Positions 45,010-55,425 of a stretch of DNA of 64,000 bases are shown piece after piece. The position numbers were made by a program, and so were the translations under genes. Location of the stretch: positions 3,968,001 to 4,032,000 of the forward strand of contig NC_060023.1 of assembly GCF_021134715.1 (NCBI RefSeq). The letters are read 5' to 3'. The notes under the pieces are model-generated. The model saw only the letters and a list, made by a program, of their open reading frames with translations. It ran no database searches and was not told where the DNA came from. Each line of letters begins with the position of its first letter. The stretch's first letter is position 1. Origin of the DNA: Daphnia pulex. Taxonomy: Eukaryota; Arthropoda; Branchiopoda; Diplostraca; Daphniidae.

Positions 45010-46203
45010 CTACGGTAAAAAAAAACGCATACCTTTCGGGATGGTGCGAACGGCCTGGAACGGGGTGAGCGACTTAAAGCGTGGGCGGATGATTTCGTCG
45101 TTGAGAAAACGGAAATCCACGGTGACACGGATCCCGCCGCACTTTTTTAGCACTACGACCATTGGATGAACCCAAGCCGTCGGTTCAGTCACTTTACGAA
45201 TGATGCCTTGCTTTTCCTGGAGCTCGAGCTTGTCTTTGAGCTTCTGCATGAGTGGGACCGCGACCGGGCGTGATCCGCGCATCGGAACCGGTGTAGCGTC
45301 TGTATTCAGTTCGAAATGACAAGGCGGGCCTTTCATTGGGCGGCACACACCGTCGAAAATGACCCGGAAATCGGTCATAAAGTTCTTGAGATCGGCTGCT
45401 TTTCTTTCACCTGTGACGCCTGACTCGAGTGCTGCCACCGTCATTGGTGCTGGTGGGCGCGAGAGGAGGTGGGGAAAGAGCAGGGATGAACTCGGACTGC
45501 TGTCCGTTTCGACATTTGTGATGGCCGACCAGGCGAGCGTGCTCACACGAGCATGAGGGTATGATTCAGGCAACACACCTAGTTTCTTTTGAGACGATTT
45601 GGAGAGCACGGCCTGCTTAAGATCTTGTAGAACGTGAACTGTTGCTGTGATGAGCCGTCTCTCGTCGTCGTCTGCTTTCCAGTTGAGCGTAGCGCTGTAT
45701 GTACCATCGGTCACGATCGGCGATCCTGTGGCTGTCTCTGGAGAAGCGGCTGGAGCAAGTTTGACGCCTTGAAAGGCCCGGCGAAATATTTCGCGCGGGA
45801 TGGCGTCGAGTTCGGCTCCACTGTCTGGAAGGAAGCGCACCTGGGCAGCAGACGCTGAAGCACCTTTGGGAGCAACGAAGATATCAACTAGTTCGGCTGC
45901 TGTGAATGCACCGACCGTAGTGGAGTGGACGCTGATTGAGCGTACATCGCCCGACTTCTTGTACTTCTCTCCATTGCAGACGGACGAAAAGTGGCCACGT
46001 TTGCCACAAGCGCGACACTCTCTACCAGATGCCGGACAATCCGCCCTCTTGTGGTGTTCCTTGCTACCACAGTTGTGACATCCACTGACTTTCAATGCGC
46101 TACCATTCTTGGCAGCTGATGAAGGTGTATCCGTTTTCGTATCGAAGGAAACCTTCTTTTGTTGATTGCTGTTTTTGTTCTTTTTGTACGTGGATTGAGA
46201 CAT
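45010..46203 (-). pseudogene. Gypsy element 2 zinc knuckles, protease and RT start
   Basis: Two zinc knuckles (CHNCGSKEHHKRADC near 46085; CRACGKRGHFSSVC near 46015), an aspartic protease site LPDSGAELDA (about 45825), and the start of RT. The frame ends at a T9 run at 45019-45027, where the expected reading changes frame. The two extra T residues (or one lost) look like slippage. It is in frame with gag upstream, separated only by the TAG at 46249-46251. Confidence 0.8.
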
Positions 46204-46248
46204 TCGCGAGATGGAACTGGCGTCACCGCCTTTCAGATTTGCTGACTG

Positions 46249-47109
46249 CTAGCGGGTAGCTTGTGTGAAGCGCAATGTCTTGAGGGCATCGTCCAACTTC
46301 AAAGTGGGCCCTTGCTCCAACAGCTTCCGCCTGTCGTCGTCGCTGCGCACGCCGAATACGAGTTGACCCAGAATCCGGGTTGGTTCACAGTTGGCACAAC
46401 AGTCGGCACCAAACTCGCACTTGCTGGAGATAGAGCGCAGATCACATAGCCAGTCATCAATAGCTTCTTGGTCTCGTTGGACGCGAGACGAGAATTGTTG
46501 GCGCCACAAATGGCAGTTACGGTCAGCATTGCATCTATCTCGGAGCGCCGTGATGATTTTGTCGGGATCTTGAAGATCGTTGGCCGGCATACCAGAAGTG
46601 AGGAGCACTGTGAGAGTAGACTTCGACATGCAAGACTTGAGAACGTTAGCCTTGTAGCGTGGCCGGTCGGCTGCGTCGAGGGCCGTATCAATAGTGGAGA
46701 GCTCAAGGAAAATGTTCCACTGGGCGTGCCAAATCTCGAACGAGTCTTTATAATCGTCCATATCAAATGGAGGAGCAGTGCCGTAAGGCCGGAACGGCCT
46801 CGTGTTGGCAGCAGCGGGGGCAGCCATTGTAGGATCCCAGAGCCAACCGATGAAACAATCCCCGTCGAAAACGTCGATCGGCTCGCTCATGCACGGTGGT
46901 GATGTGGCGCGTCTGGTGGTGGCGTCGTGAACTAATCGCGTGGCAAGAACGTTGATGAATCGACTGAGCCAACGAATACAAGCGAGACACAAAAAACAGG
47001 CAAATTCAACAAGAGTAATTTTGCCAGGCTCGATTTGTTGCGAAAAGAGAGCGAAACAAACACAAACAGTAAATGTACACGAGTGGGTGCCCCGTAACAC
47101 TTGAGTCAA
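46249..47109 (-). CDS. Gypsy element 2 gag
   Basis: The open frame starts at 47109, but the likely protein start is an internal Met before AAPAAANTRPFRPYGTAPP (about 46828). Capsid-like helices follow (FEIWHAQWNIFLELS ... WRQQFSSRVQRDQEAIDDWL ... LRSISSKCEFGADC), a pattern typical of Gypsy gag. It ends in TAG at 46249-46251, after which the same frame continues open into zinc knuckles and protease. The stop is followed by CAGTCA (see findings). Confidence 0.75.
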   Translation of the reverse strand: MTQVLRGTHSCTFTVCVCFALFSQQIEPGKITLVEFACFLCLACIRWLSRFINVLATRLVHDATTRRATSPPCMSEPIDVFDGDCFIGWLWDPTMAAPAAANTRPFRPYGTAPPFDMDDYKDSFEIWHAQWNIFLELSTIDTALDAADRPRYKANVLKSCMSKSTLTVLLTSGMPANDLQDPDKIITALRDRCNADRNCHLWRQQFSSRVQRDQEAIDDWLCDLRSISSKCEFGADCCANCEPTRILGQLVFGVRSDDDRRKLLEQGPTLKLDDALKTLRFTQATR

Positions 47110-47213
47110 CCGGCAAGAGTGGCTAGCGAACGTTGATCGGTTGCCAACGGCACAAAAACGGAAACTGCATCAAATTTACGGGCACTTTTCGGAGAACTTC
47201 AGTTCGAAAAAAT

Positions 47214-47225
47214 CCAACTGCGCCA
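47214..47225 (-). other. Primer-binding site of Gypsy element 2
   Basis: TGGCGCAGTTGG on the minus strand, directly after the LTR and identical to that of element 1. Confidence 0.8.
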
Positions 47226-47390
47226 TGTAATGACGTGACAAAACAAGCGGGTCGTTGTACACGCCATAATGTATTGAAACTGAGTCGAACGAGGAGGGGA
47301 CCTCGCAGTAAGACAACTAAATGGTGACTGAGGGGGAAATCGAAGCTGTGGGGGAGAAGACGGAAGGGCGGAGGGTTGCAACACATTACA
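47226..47390 (-). repeat. 5' LTR of Gypsy element 2
   Basis: About 165 bp with inverted ends TGTAATG...CATTACA. The inner end is fixed by the adjacent primer-binding site; the outer end is chosen from the inverted termini. No second copy is present in the window. Confidence 0.6.
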
Positions 47391-47397
47391 CACACCG

Positions 47398-47685
47398 AAA
47401 AGGATCGCGGCCGCATCGAAAGAGGATCGCCACCACCACTACAAGTTCGACGCACTCAAGGACCTTCGCCAATGGATCCCAGGTATATTTTTTAAATTAA
47501 AAGTGTCCAACCATCTTTTTTTATGTACTTTGGATGGGCCCCCACCCCGAAGAGGATCGCCGCCGCACCGAAAGAGGATCACCACCGCCACTACAAGTTC
47601 AACGCACTCAAGGACCTTTGCCAATGGATTCCAGGTATATTTTTTAATTACAAGTGTCAAACCATCATTTTTTATGTAGAGTAAA
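47398..47685 (+). repeat. Tandem duplication of an exon-like unit, two copies
   Basis: Units of about 140-150 bp (47398-47549 and 47550-47685) each contain an open stretch ending CAATGGAT(C/T)CCAG with a GTATAT donor, followed by the same intron-like T-rich tail. The encoded peptide reads KEDHHRHYKFNALKDL then QWIPG. No family recognised. Confidence 0.6.
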
Positions 47686-48245
47686 ACAACGAATTCCGGA
47701 CAGCATCTCGGATACGCGAGTTCCAGACGAAAAAGCCGATTTTTTCCATTTACAATTATTAAAAAACGAGTTTTTCCCATTGTCAGGCCTATTTCTATAA
47801 ATCTTTCATCGCTGTTTTCACCGGCCTGAAAATGGGAAAAAATGGGTTCCTAAAGTATTTTATAGTTCATGTGTAGAGAAGACATAAAAATATGAAATAA
47901 ATAACACAATATGCGGAATATCTAAGATAAATTTACAACTCAAAACAAAATTTATATGTAACTTGGTTTAATTTAAAACTTACGGTGTGTGAAGACTCAC
48001 CGTCAGTAGGGAGACGAGAGGAACATGCAATTCTAATCAGATCATTTGATCTACGCGCCACCATACGGCATAGGACGTGCATGTCGTTGGCCATTCCTCT
48101 TAGCCCTATGCCAGTTCGTAGTCTTTAACCTCTTAGTCTGTGGTGTGGGTTAATGCACGCTTATAAACGTAAGGGTTGATGGTTTAAATCTCATCAATGC
48201 TATGACTATTAATTGAAAATTGTATCTTTTATAATTATGTAACGT
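47686..48245. other. Spacer with a tRNA-derived-looking segment
   Basis: Around 48130-48200, TGGTGTGGGTTAATGCACGC and, about 30 bp later, GGTTTAAATCTC resemble RNA polymerase III A and B boxes, with a T-arm-like TTGATG/CATCAA stem. It is too degenerate for a functional tRNA and could be a SINE head. Confidence 0.35.
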
Positions 48246-48853
48246 CCCTGGTAGCACGCCTCTATCTATAGGATGTACGTCGCCCATCTTTTCAGCCGAG
48301 TGAGATATCTTAACCCGACGTCCATAGGATTGCCTATGTCTATACTAATGTCGCGCTGTAAGACATCCAAATGGGTACGGCTTACAACCGTCTTCAAAAG
48401 ACTTAAATTTAAGCAAAAAGATAAAAAAGTAACGTTCCTCGGTGGGCGCGAAACCACGTTCTTTGGATTGGTACTCCAGTGCTCTACCCACTTCACCACT
48501 CTATATTACTTTTTATCTGTGTTTTGTTCAACGGGTTTAAATTAATACTAGCAGTTAAAATTATGAAAATGTAAAGTCCTTGTCTTCCTCATCTATCCTG
48601 TGGACAGATAATTTAGACATCTCACAGACGTCATGTTACGTCTGTCTGTTAAACGTCTAATTTCTAGACACAAATGGATGTCCGTGATCGTATGAGAAAC
48701 GTAGATCTATAGGACATCTATACGAAGATAGCATAAGGCCGTAGAAAATTGAGTATCCATGTGATATCCAATTTAGGTTGTAGCTAGATCAGATTTGATT
48801 TAGACATTAAGACATCTATATGATAGACGATGGATGTAAGTGTGCTACCAGGG
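48246..48853. mobile_element. 608-bp TIR element (non-autonomous DNA transposon)
   Basis: Perfect 12-bp terminal inverted repeats CCCTGGTAGCAC (48246-48257) and GTGCTACCAGGG (48842-48853). The interior is built from many GGATGTC/GACATC-like subrepeats and contains a minus-strand tRNA-like segment near 48440-48520 (GAAGTGGGTAGAGC ... GTGGTTTCGCGCCC). No ORF. Target duplication is unclear. Confidence 0.7.
48440..48520 (-). other. tRNA-like (SINE-type) segment inside the TIR element
   Basis: The minus strand reads GTGGTGAAGTGGGTAGAGCA (A-box-like) then GGAGTACCAATCC and GTGGTTTCGCGCCC (B-box-like). The cloverleaf is imperfect. Likely a tRNA-derived SINE fragment, not a tRNA gene. Confidence 0.4.
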
Positions 48854-49201
48854 GTAATGCAAAGATATTAAGATTATTTTATTTATTGCATCAATTGTTA
48901 CAATTATGAATTATTGAAGATATTTAAGGTTTAAGTTTAAGATGCCATTGTTACGTAATGGGAGGGAGGAGGGCGTACGAAAAAAAGGGACCCACGTTTC
49001 CTCTTCTCCCCCATTCGTCCCATTCTCCTTCTTCTCCCCGTTCTCGCGCTGCAAAAGTCCACAGCCATGCTGCGTTGCCAGATAAAACGGCAAAAAGAAA
49101 ACAGATCCCGAAGAGCCCTATAGCAAAAATTTGTGTTTTTCATTCGTTATCAGTAAAATTACCAATCAATGTGTCCAGAAATTGATTAAGTTTAAGCTTT
49201 A

Positions 49202-49564
49202 TGTGATTCCCTATCCTTAAATACCTAATTCATCTAGATTTCAATCAGGAAATTTTTTATATGTTTATTTTGTGATTGAAATTCCTAATTTTTTGAAATT
49301 TGCGCCAAAAAATCAAATCAAATGTATTTTTTATTACTTATTTTTGTTTATTCTATTTTAATGAATTTTCAAATTCATTTTTAATATTTTAAAATTCATA
49401 TTTAATATTTAAAAATAGAATAAACCAAAATAAGTAATAAAAACTACATTTGATTTGATTTTTTTGGCGCAAATTTCAAAAAATCGTGATTTTCAATCAC
49501 AAAATAAACATATAAAAATTTGCTTAATCTAGATGAATTAGGTATTTAAGGATAGGGAATCACA
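49202..49564. mobile_element. Palindromic 363-bp MITE with TA target duplication
   Basis: The two halves are near-perfect reverse complements over about 170 bp each. The ends are TGTGATTCCCTATCCTTAAA and its complement, flanked by TA on both sides (49200-49201, 49565-49566) as in Tc1/mariner insertions. No coding capacity. Confidence 0.85.
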
Positions 49565-49836
49565 TAACTAACTAGTTATCATCATGTTATATACCCAAGC
49601 GCTTCTATTGCCACGCAGTTGGCGCCTAACTACGCAGTTCTAAAACGCTTAAGTTACAACTGATGACAGGTGCGGAAATATAATAATACTTGGGTCACGT
49701 ACTTGAATCGTATATCCCTTATACGTTACATTAAACGTTCATGAAGGCACGTTTAGGACACCCACAACGCTCACCAATATGAGTCAGAATGACATCATTA
49801 ATCAATTAACAATTGGGTGCAACCTGATCCGTTACA

Positions 49837-51565
49837 TCACTCCCGGCCCCGTTGAATTACGTCCCGTAATTCCATTTCGGAAGCAGGTTGCGCGTGTGAA
49901 CGAGATTTCGAAGAACGGCAATTCAACTTAAACAAACTACAGCACCCACAAGCAATACAAACACGTAGAAATATCAAAACTGCAACAGTTATAATAACAA
50001 GGAAAAAATAGAACTTGAAATTTTGAATCCACTTCGGATAATCCGAGATGTCCGGCGCCGCTATCAAGACGTTATTTGTCCGTGGCACATGGGACGAGCT
50101 GAAATTCCCGGAGGAGTGGTCGTTTATTGCTGCGACGATCTCGGCCAACACATTCATGCTGTCCAAGACCATCTTGTTATAGGCGGGGTTTGTTTGATGA
50201 AGGTAATCAAAATACCGCACTTCATCATAACGGAAAGAGTGCGCCAGGGTCTGTTGGGGAACTACAATTTTCGCTTCTATTGGGTACTATGTGTTGTTAC
50301 GGTACCCATAAGGCTTGTCATTGAAGATGACAAATCCCGTTGTCCAATAGCATGGGGTGAAGGTCACTAGCTCCCATCCATCGCGATTGATGGTAAAGTT
50401 TTTATATTTTGGTTGTGGCCCGCAAGCCGATAGTTCAACACTGAAATCTACTTCATTTGCTTTGCACGAAATGGCTAAAGCAGTTTTTCCATATGCCGTC
50501 AGTTTTGTACATTTGGGTAGGCGAACCATTGACGCGGCCAGCCACCCGTTGTACTGTGCGGTCGAAATGACCCTTTCGTGCATCGCTTTTCGCGAATCGC
50601 ACTGCAAAGTTTCGATCACTCGCACTAGATCATTTGAATAGTCAATGAGCTGATCTTTAATAAACTGCATATTCGCGATAACGTCGACATTCCCAACTGG
50701 TTTAAACAGTTGGGGAGATTTAAAGAAAGTGCTAGAAGAATTTTTTTCACTAGTCGTTTTCACCATCACGAACAACTTAGGCTGACCGATCACGTCATAT
50801 GAGTCCACTTTTTTATCGCACTCGATTTTAGGAGGAGGGCATCGTTGTTTTTTCACCAGATGAAATTCTAACTATTTTCCTTCGTCATAAAGGCGTAATT
50901 TCCCTGATGAACCGAGCGAAGATATAGATCCGACCCCAGATTCTAACAGGCGTGATTTAGGAGTTGTCCTCTGCGTAAATGATTTATCCCAAACCAAGGT
51001 GATGTGGTTGTGGGATAAACTTCCAGCCGCTGCAGAAGCCATTCCAACAGGGGTAGGAAAGGTGTCCCCTTCTATTTCCTGAAACAGCTGAATTTTTTCC
51101 ACTACGCAGTTAATAGTTTCTAGCACCACAGTGCTCAGCCACCAACCATTTTCAGCTGGTTCTTGATCGAACACAAATTTATTTTCGGTTATTTCCATCG
51201 GCTGCTCATTGCAGCGACGACTTTCGTACATAGTCCAGCACTCCATTGGCGACGTATCCAACGCCACCTTGTCGGGAACGATCACTTTCTGGCCAAAAAA
51301 ACTCGTCGTAATGTGTTTCTGCTGTTTTCAGCGCGCACACAAGAATCCAGGGAACTTTGTTTCCGCACGACTTTCGGTGTAAACCGAGTACTCGACCGGT
51401 TGAAGATCCGCTTTTTTTTGGTCAGGACGGCAGTCTTCGTCCGAAAATTGGAAAAATCTTAGTTTGTAGCGGCTCACTGCAATCGCACACAGTAACCTTA
51501 AATGCTACCAGACCTCTGACACACAGCCCGAGAAGCAGCATGACTTGAAGAGAAGACATCCTCAT
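49837..51565 (-). pseudogene. Viral-type envelope glycoprotein gene, degraded
   Basis: Minus strand. The 5' end (about 51565) encodes a hydrophobic signal sequence. A Cys-rich ectodomain follows with a C-G-P-Q-P motif, an F-T-I-x-R-D-G-W segment and a P-C-Y-W motif (about 50300-50410). The 3' part has a roughly 20-residue transmembrane helix (about 49960-50020) and a short Cys-rich basic tail. This layout and the DGW/PCYW motifs resemble chuvirus-type glycoproteins and the envelope ORFs some arthropod LTR elements have acquired. Breaks: a stop and frame changes in the 5' 280 bp, and two in-frame TAGs (50872-50874 and 50287-50289). It lies about 1.4 kb downstream of the integrase of Gypsy element 3 in the same orientation, but an AT-rich tract and a MITE intervene. 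It may be that element's third ORF or an independent endogenous viral insertion. Confidence 0.5.
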
Positions 51566-51574
51566 GCTATTTAA

Positions 51575-51803
51575 TAGTGATGGGCCGTTATTGGAGTGTC
51601 GTTAGTAATAGAAAAGTTAGAGCGGTTATTGTAAAAGAAAAAAAGGCGCCATTTCATACTGTTTTATGCTTACCTGACCCCAGAAATACCGTCAAACAAA
51701 GAAAAAGTTGACCGAAGGCGCACCTTTTTAGTATACGCACTAGCTGCTGCAAAGTTTTCTTTACTAACGAAAAACATTCGTTATCGTTAACGGCACATCA
51801 CTA
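51575..51803. mobile_element. Small 229-bp TIR element
   Basis: TAGTGATGGGCCGTTA at 51575 and TAACGGCACATCACTA ending at 51803 are inverted with one mismatch, followed inward by a second matching block (CGTTAGTAA / TTTACTAACG). It starts about 10 bp upstream of the glycoprotein start. Confidence 0.65.
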
Positions 51804-52977
51804 CTAATTAAGACGGAGAATGGATAGAACAATGAAACAGAACAATAAAATAATGGAACAATAACAATTTGGAAAATAGGACAAATAAAGAATAATTTGA
51901 TACGGCAAAATAAAACTGCAAGGAGAAGGAAAATCGAAAGTGTAGCAATGACTTAAAGCCACTAGAAAACAATAAATTGAATCAAAGAAGAGCTCGAACA
52001 CGGGACAATTAAAGGAGGGAATAGAACAAAAATAACGGAAATAACTTTAAAAATTAAATTGCGGAATTATTTAAAAGAGAGAAATAGAATCAATAGAAAC
52101 GGAAAGACAACTTCAATTGAATGCGGAGAAATTAAAGAAATAAAATCAAGATATATGGTGAACATAACTTTAAACTGGGGTAAAACTGAAAGGAGAATAA
52201 AATCAAGTAAATGGCAAAATAACTTTAAATCGAAGTGAATGAGAATAAAATCAAAATACATGATAAACTAACTTTAACTTGAAGCGACAGAATTAAAAGG
52301 GAGAAATAAAGAACGGAAAAATAACTTTAGAATTTGAAGTGAAAGAATTAAATCAGACTACATGGTAAAAATAACTTTAAATTGAAGTTTGAAATGAAAG
52401 AGAATAAAATTAGAATGGCATGGTGAAAATAACTTTGAATTGAAGTGCGGAAAAATTAAAAGGAAAGAATAAAACAAAAATACATAGTAAAAAAAAAACG
52501 TGGTTCAGTTTTTATGTGGGGACAGGAAAAAGGACAAAACAACAAAATTAAACTAGAATAGAAAAGAATGTAAAATAAAACTGAGAGAAAGAGAGAAAAA
52601 TTCTAGAGAAAAGTAACTTGAAATAACGAACAACAGTGAAAAAGAAAGAGAACTTAAAAATTGAAAGAACGAAAAATAGAGAGAAAAGTAAGGTAAAAAA
52701 TAATACAATAACTTGCAATTGAAAGGACGGGGAAAAAAAATAGTAACATGAAATTCTAAAAGGATGGCAAAATCAATTGTAGGAAGAAGAAAATTGAGAA
52801 GTAACTAACATAACATGACACTATAACTACCGGAAAAACAAAAGAATAATTTCTCTCCATTTGACACCTTCTTCTCTACACACTTCACCTAATAATAAAC
52901 AACATAGAAATATCCTTCTTTTCTTCTTTACCTAGGCAATTCATGTGCCATTTAACTCCACTCCTCACTCCGCAACT
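51804..52977. repeat. A/G-rich tract with irregular AAATAACTTTAA minisatellite
   Basis: On the plus strand AAATAACTTTAA or close variants recur about seven times between 52038 and 52440 at 50-70-bp intervals, often followed by ATTGAAGTG and AGAATAAAA. Strong purine bias extends across the whole tract. No LTR or gene was recognised. Confidence 0.55.
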
Positions 52978-55413
52978 TCATCTAATCTTTTTTTCTAATT
53001 TTTTTTTTTTTTTGTTTAACTTTTTTAACTTATTCTTAAAACGTCGCCGTACACGATTTTTACATTCCGTGATTCCGACTTCGTCCAGTTCGTTTTCATT
53101 CGCCAGATTACCATAGCGTTTGGTTTGTCGTCTATTTTTTTTCTGGTTATTACTTCCTTCGCTATTGTTTGTTCCTTCTCTTTCATCCCTTGCCTTGCCT
53201 ACGTCACCCCGAATGGTTGATGACGTCGAAGACGGTAATATGACGGGTGGCGTCAAGGGCGCGGCAACTCCTATTTCACTATCGCAATCCTCGCTTTCCC
53301 AATCGGTATCGTTATCCTCTGACTCGCACCGCTCGTCGTCTACCTTGTTTCTTTCACTTTCATCTGTTTGTTGGTCGATCGCTTCGGACGCTTTTGTCGT
53401 CGCTTCTTCATAAAGTGGACAAGACTCATCTTTCCACAGCATTGTTTCGAATAGCGGTTTAACTCTATTAACGTGCACGCGTTGCGTGTTGTAAGAGGTA
53501 TCCACAATATCCAAGGTTTTGTTTGAGTAGACTTTTATCACACGAAAGGGACCTTTATATTTGGAGGTAAATTTTTTACTGTCGCCTACTTTAACAACAA
53601 CGACATCTAATAAAACCGTGTCGCCTACTTTATATTTAAATTCTTTAGCCCTTTTATCGTATTGTTTTCTTTGTATTTCTCTTGCCTTTTCATTTTCTTC
53701 TTTCACTCGTTGGAATGAAAACCGCAATCGATTCATCATATTTCCCACGTAGTCTGATAGAGAAATATTCGTTTTTGGTACTGCACTAAGAAGTTCGTTT
53801 ACGGGAATGTTAGCGTCCCGTCCATGAAGTATAAAATGAGGTGTTTCTTTGGTGGAAGAATGAACGGAATTTCTGTACGCAAATAATAATGGGTCGATTA
53901 ACTCTTCCCAATCTTCATGAGCGCCATCCTGTAATTCTTTTCGTAACATTGTTGTAAGAGTTCTGTTAAAACGCTCGGTCTCTCCATTGCTTGCCGGATG
54001 ATAAGCAGTGGTCAATTTGTGTTTAATGTTAAGTTTGTCGCAAAAATATTTGAATAATTTTGAAGTGAAATTTGCGCCACGGTCTGACACAATAGCTCTT
54101 GGAAACCCATGACGCGTCACGACGGTGTCAAATAGGCATTTAGCTGTTGTTAGCGCCTTTTGATCTTTTAGGGCGACAGCTTCAGGCCAGCGAGAAAAAT
54201 AGTCGGTAATTACTAGAATGAATTTGTTCCCATTTGGCGACGAAGGAGTAATCGGACCCAAAAAATCTATTCCAATTACTTGAAATGGCGCTTGCGCAAG
54301 GTCGTGTGGATGAAGACAACCTCTCAGTTTTGATTTTGAATTTGAAGTACATTCCACGCACGCCTGGCAATATTCTTTTATGTCTTTTCTCATAGTCGGC
54401 CAATAATAATTATTTTTCACTCTTAAATACGTACGTAAGAATGCAAAATGTCCTCCCATCGGCCCGTCATGTATCTCTTTCACTACCTGTAGGCGAAGTG
54501 AAAGGGGAAGGACTAGTTGGTGATTTATCTCATTTCTTTTACTCTTTTTTGTCATAATTTCTCTTCGATAAAGGATGCCATCGATAACTTCAAAATACTC
54601 AATCTCTTTGGCCCAGTCTGGTTTGTTGTTTTCAAATTTTTTATCTAATATTCCGTTATCTAAATAATTCTTTATTTCTTTGCATAATTCGTCCTCGTTT
54701 TGACTGTCACAAATAATATTTACTTTTTCTTCTGTTTGTGTTGTTGTTAAGCTAGTCACTTTTAGTCTGGACAGTGCATCTGCATTTTGGTGCACTCGTC
54801 CCGGTCTGTATCGAATTTCGTATGGGACTCCGGCCAGTTCTATGGCCCATCTTCCGAGTCTACCATTGCTATCTTTTTGATTTTTCAGCCATTGAAGAGC
54901 TGCATGATCCGTTATTATCTCAAAAGGTTTATCCAATAAATAATGTTTAAAGTGTTTAATGGCAAAAACTATGGCTAGTGCTTCTTTCTCCGTCGTATGA
55001 TATTTGATCTCTTCTTTCCGTAGCTGTCGGCTTGCGTAGGCTATCGGGTGTTCTTCTCCATTTTGTATTTGGGACAGAACAGCCCCAATACCGTAATCAC
55101 AAGCATCCGTAAATAACAAAAACTTTTCATCAAAATTCGGGTAAGCAAGAACAGGAGGCGTTATTAGACGGTCGCGTAACGTCTCAAACGCCTTCTGATC
55201 TTCCTCTGTCCAAATAAATGGTTGTTTAAGCATATCTTTGTGTGTTTTTCTTGTTAAAGGCCTCGCTATTGCGCCAAAATTAGGCGAAAATTTTCGATAG
55301 TAACCAAGCAACCCGAGAAAGGATCGAACCTCATCGGCCGATGTAGGTGTCTTATAATTTACTATTTGCTCGACTTTCGCTGGGTCTGGTTTAATACCTT
55401 CAGGTGTGATCAA
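52978..55413 (-). CDS. Gypsy element 3 pol: RT thumb, RNase H, integrase
   Basis: 811 codons open. RT connection (PDPAKVEQIVNYKTPTSADE, SFLGLLGYYRKFSPNF), RNase H (FTDACDYGIGAVLSQ; ITDHAALQWL; HQNADALSRL), integrase zinc finger (GGHFAFLRTYLRVKNNYYWP ... CQACVEC), catalytic core (IGIDFLGP; VSDRGANFTS; YHPASNGETERFNRTL) and a GPFRVIKVY (GPY/F) module. No chromodomain. The C terminus is a Lys-rich KKLNKKKKKLEKK run. The frame begins where the MITE at 55426 interrupts RT, and homologous sequence resumes on the other side at 56298. Confidence 0.9.
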   Translation of the reverse strand: MITPEGIKPDPAKVEQIVNYKTPTSADEVRSFLGLLGYYRKFSPNFGAIARPLTRKTHKDMLKQPFIWTEEDQKAFETLRDRLITPPVLAYPNFDEKFLLFTDACDYGIGAVLSQIQNGEEHPIAYASRQLRKEEIKYHTTEKEALAIVFAIKHFKHYLLDKPFEIITDHAALQWLKNQKDSNGRLGRWAIELAGVPYEIRYRPGRVHQNADALSRLKVTSLTTTQTEEKVNIICDSQNEDELCKEIKNYLDNGILDKKFENNKPDWAKEIEYFEVIDGILYRREIMTKKSKRNEINHQLVLPLSLRLQVVKEIHDGPMGGHFAFLRTYLRVKNNYYWPTMRKDIKEYCQACVECTSNSKSKLRGCLHPHDLAQAPFQVIGIDFLGPITPSSPNGNKFILVITDYFSRWPEAVALKDQKALTTAKCLFDTVVTRHGFPRAIVSDRGANFTSKLFKYFCDKLNIKHKLTTAYHPASNGETERFNRTLTTMLRKELQDGAHEDWEELIDPLLFAYRNSVHSSTKETPHFILHGRDANIPVNELLSAVPKTNISLSDYVGNMMNRLRFSFQRVKEENEKAREIQRKQYDKRAKEFKYKVGDTVLLDVVVVKVGDSKKFTSKYKGPFRVIKVYSNKTLDIVDTSYNTQRVHVNRVKPLFETMLWKDESCPLYEEATTKASEAIDQQTDESERNKVDDERCESEDNDTDWESEDCDSEIGVAAPLTPPVILPSSTSSTIRGDVGKARDEREGTNNSEGSNNQKKNRRQTKRYGNLANENELDEVGITECKNRVRRRFKNKLKKLNKKKKKLEKKIR

Positions 55414-55425
55414 ATGACCCAGGTA

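Larger units (their letters stand above)
42502..47390 (-). mobile_element. Decayed Ty3/Gypsy element 2, 3' LTR missing
   Basis: Minus-strand order: LTR (47390-47226), tRNA-Ser-like primer-binding site (47225-47214), gag, protease, RT, RNase H, integrase, stop at 42502. The coding sequence is broken by an in-frame TAG after gag, a homopolymer frameshift and a second 1-bp shift in RT, a TAA in RNase H (44179) and a TAA in integrase (about 43300). Beyond the integrase stop no copy of the LTR is found, so the 3' end is deleted. Same lineage as element 1 judging by the shared primer-binding site, V-V-[D/E]-D RT box and integrase tail. Confidence 0.85.

Noticed and set aside
53120..53462. Plus-strand ORFs opposite the integrase tail
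   Set aside because: Ser/Leu-rich antisense shadows of the acidic and basic integrase C terminus of Gypsy element 3.
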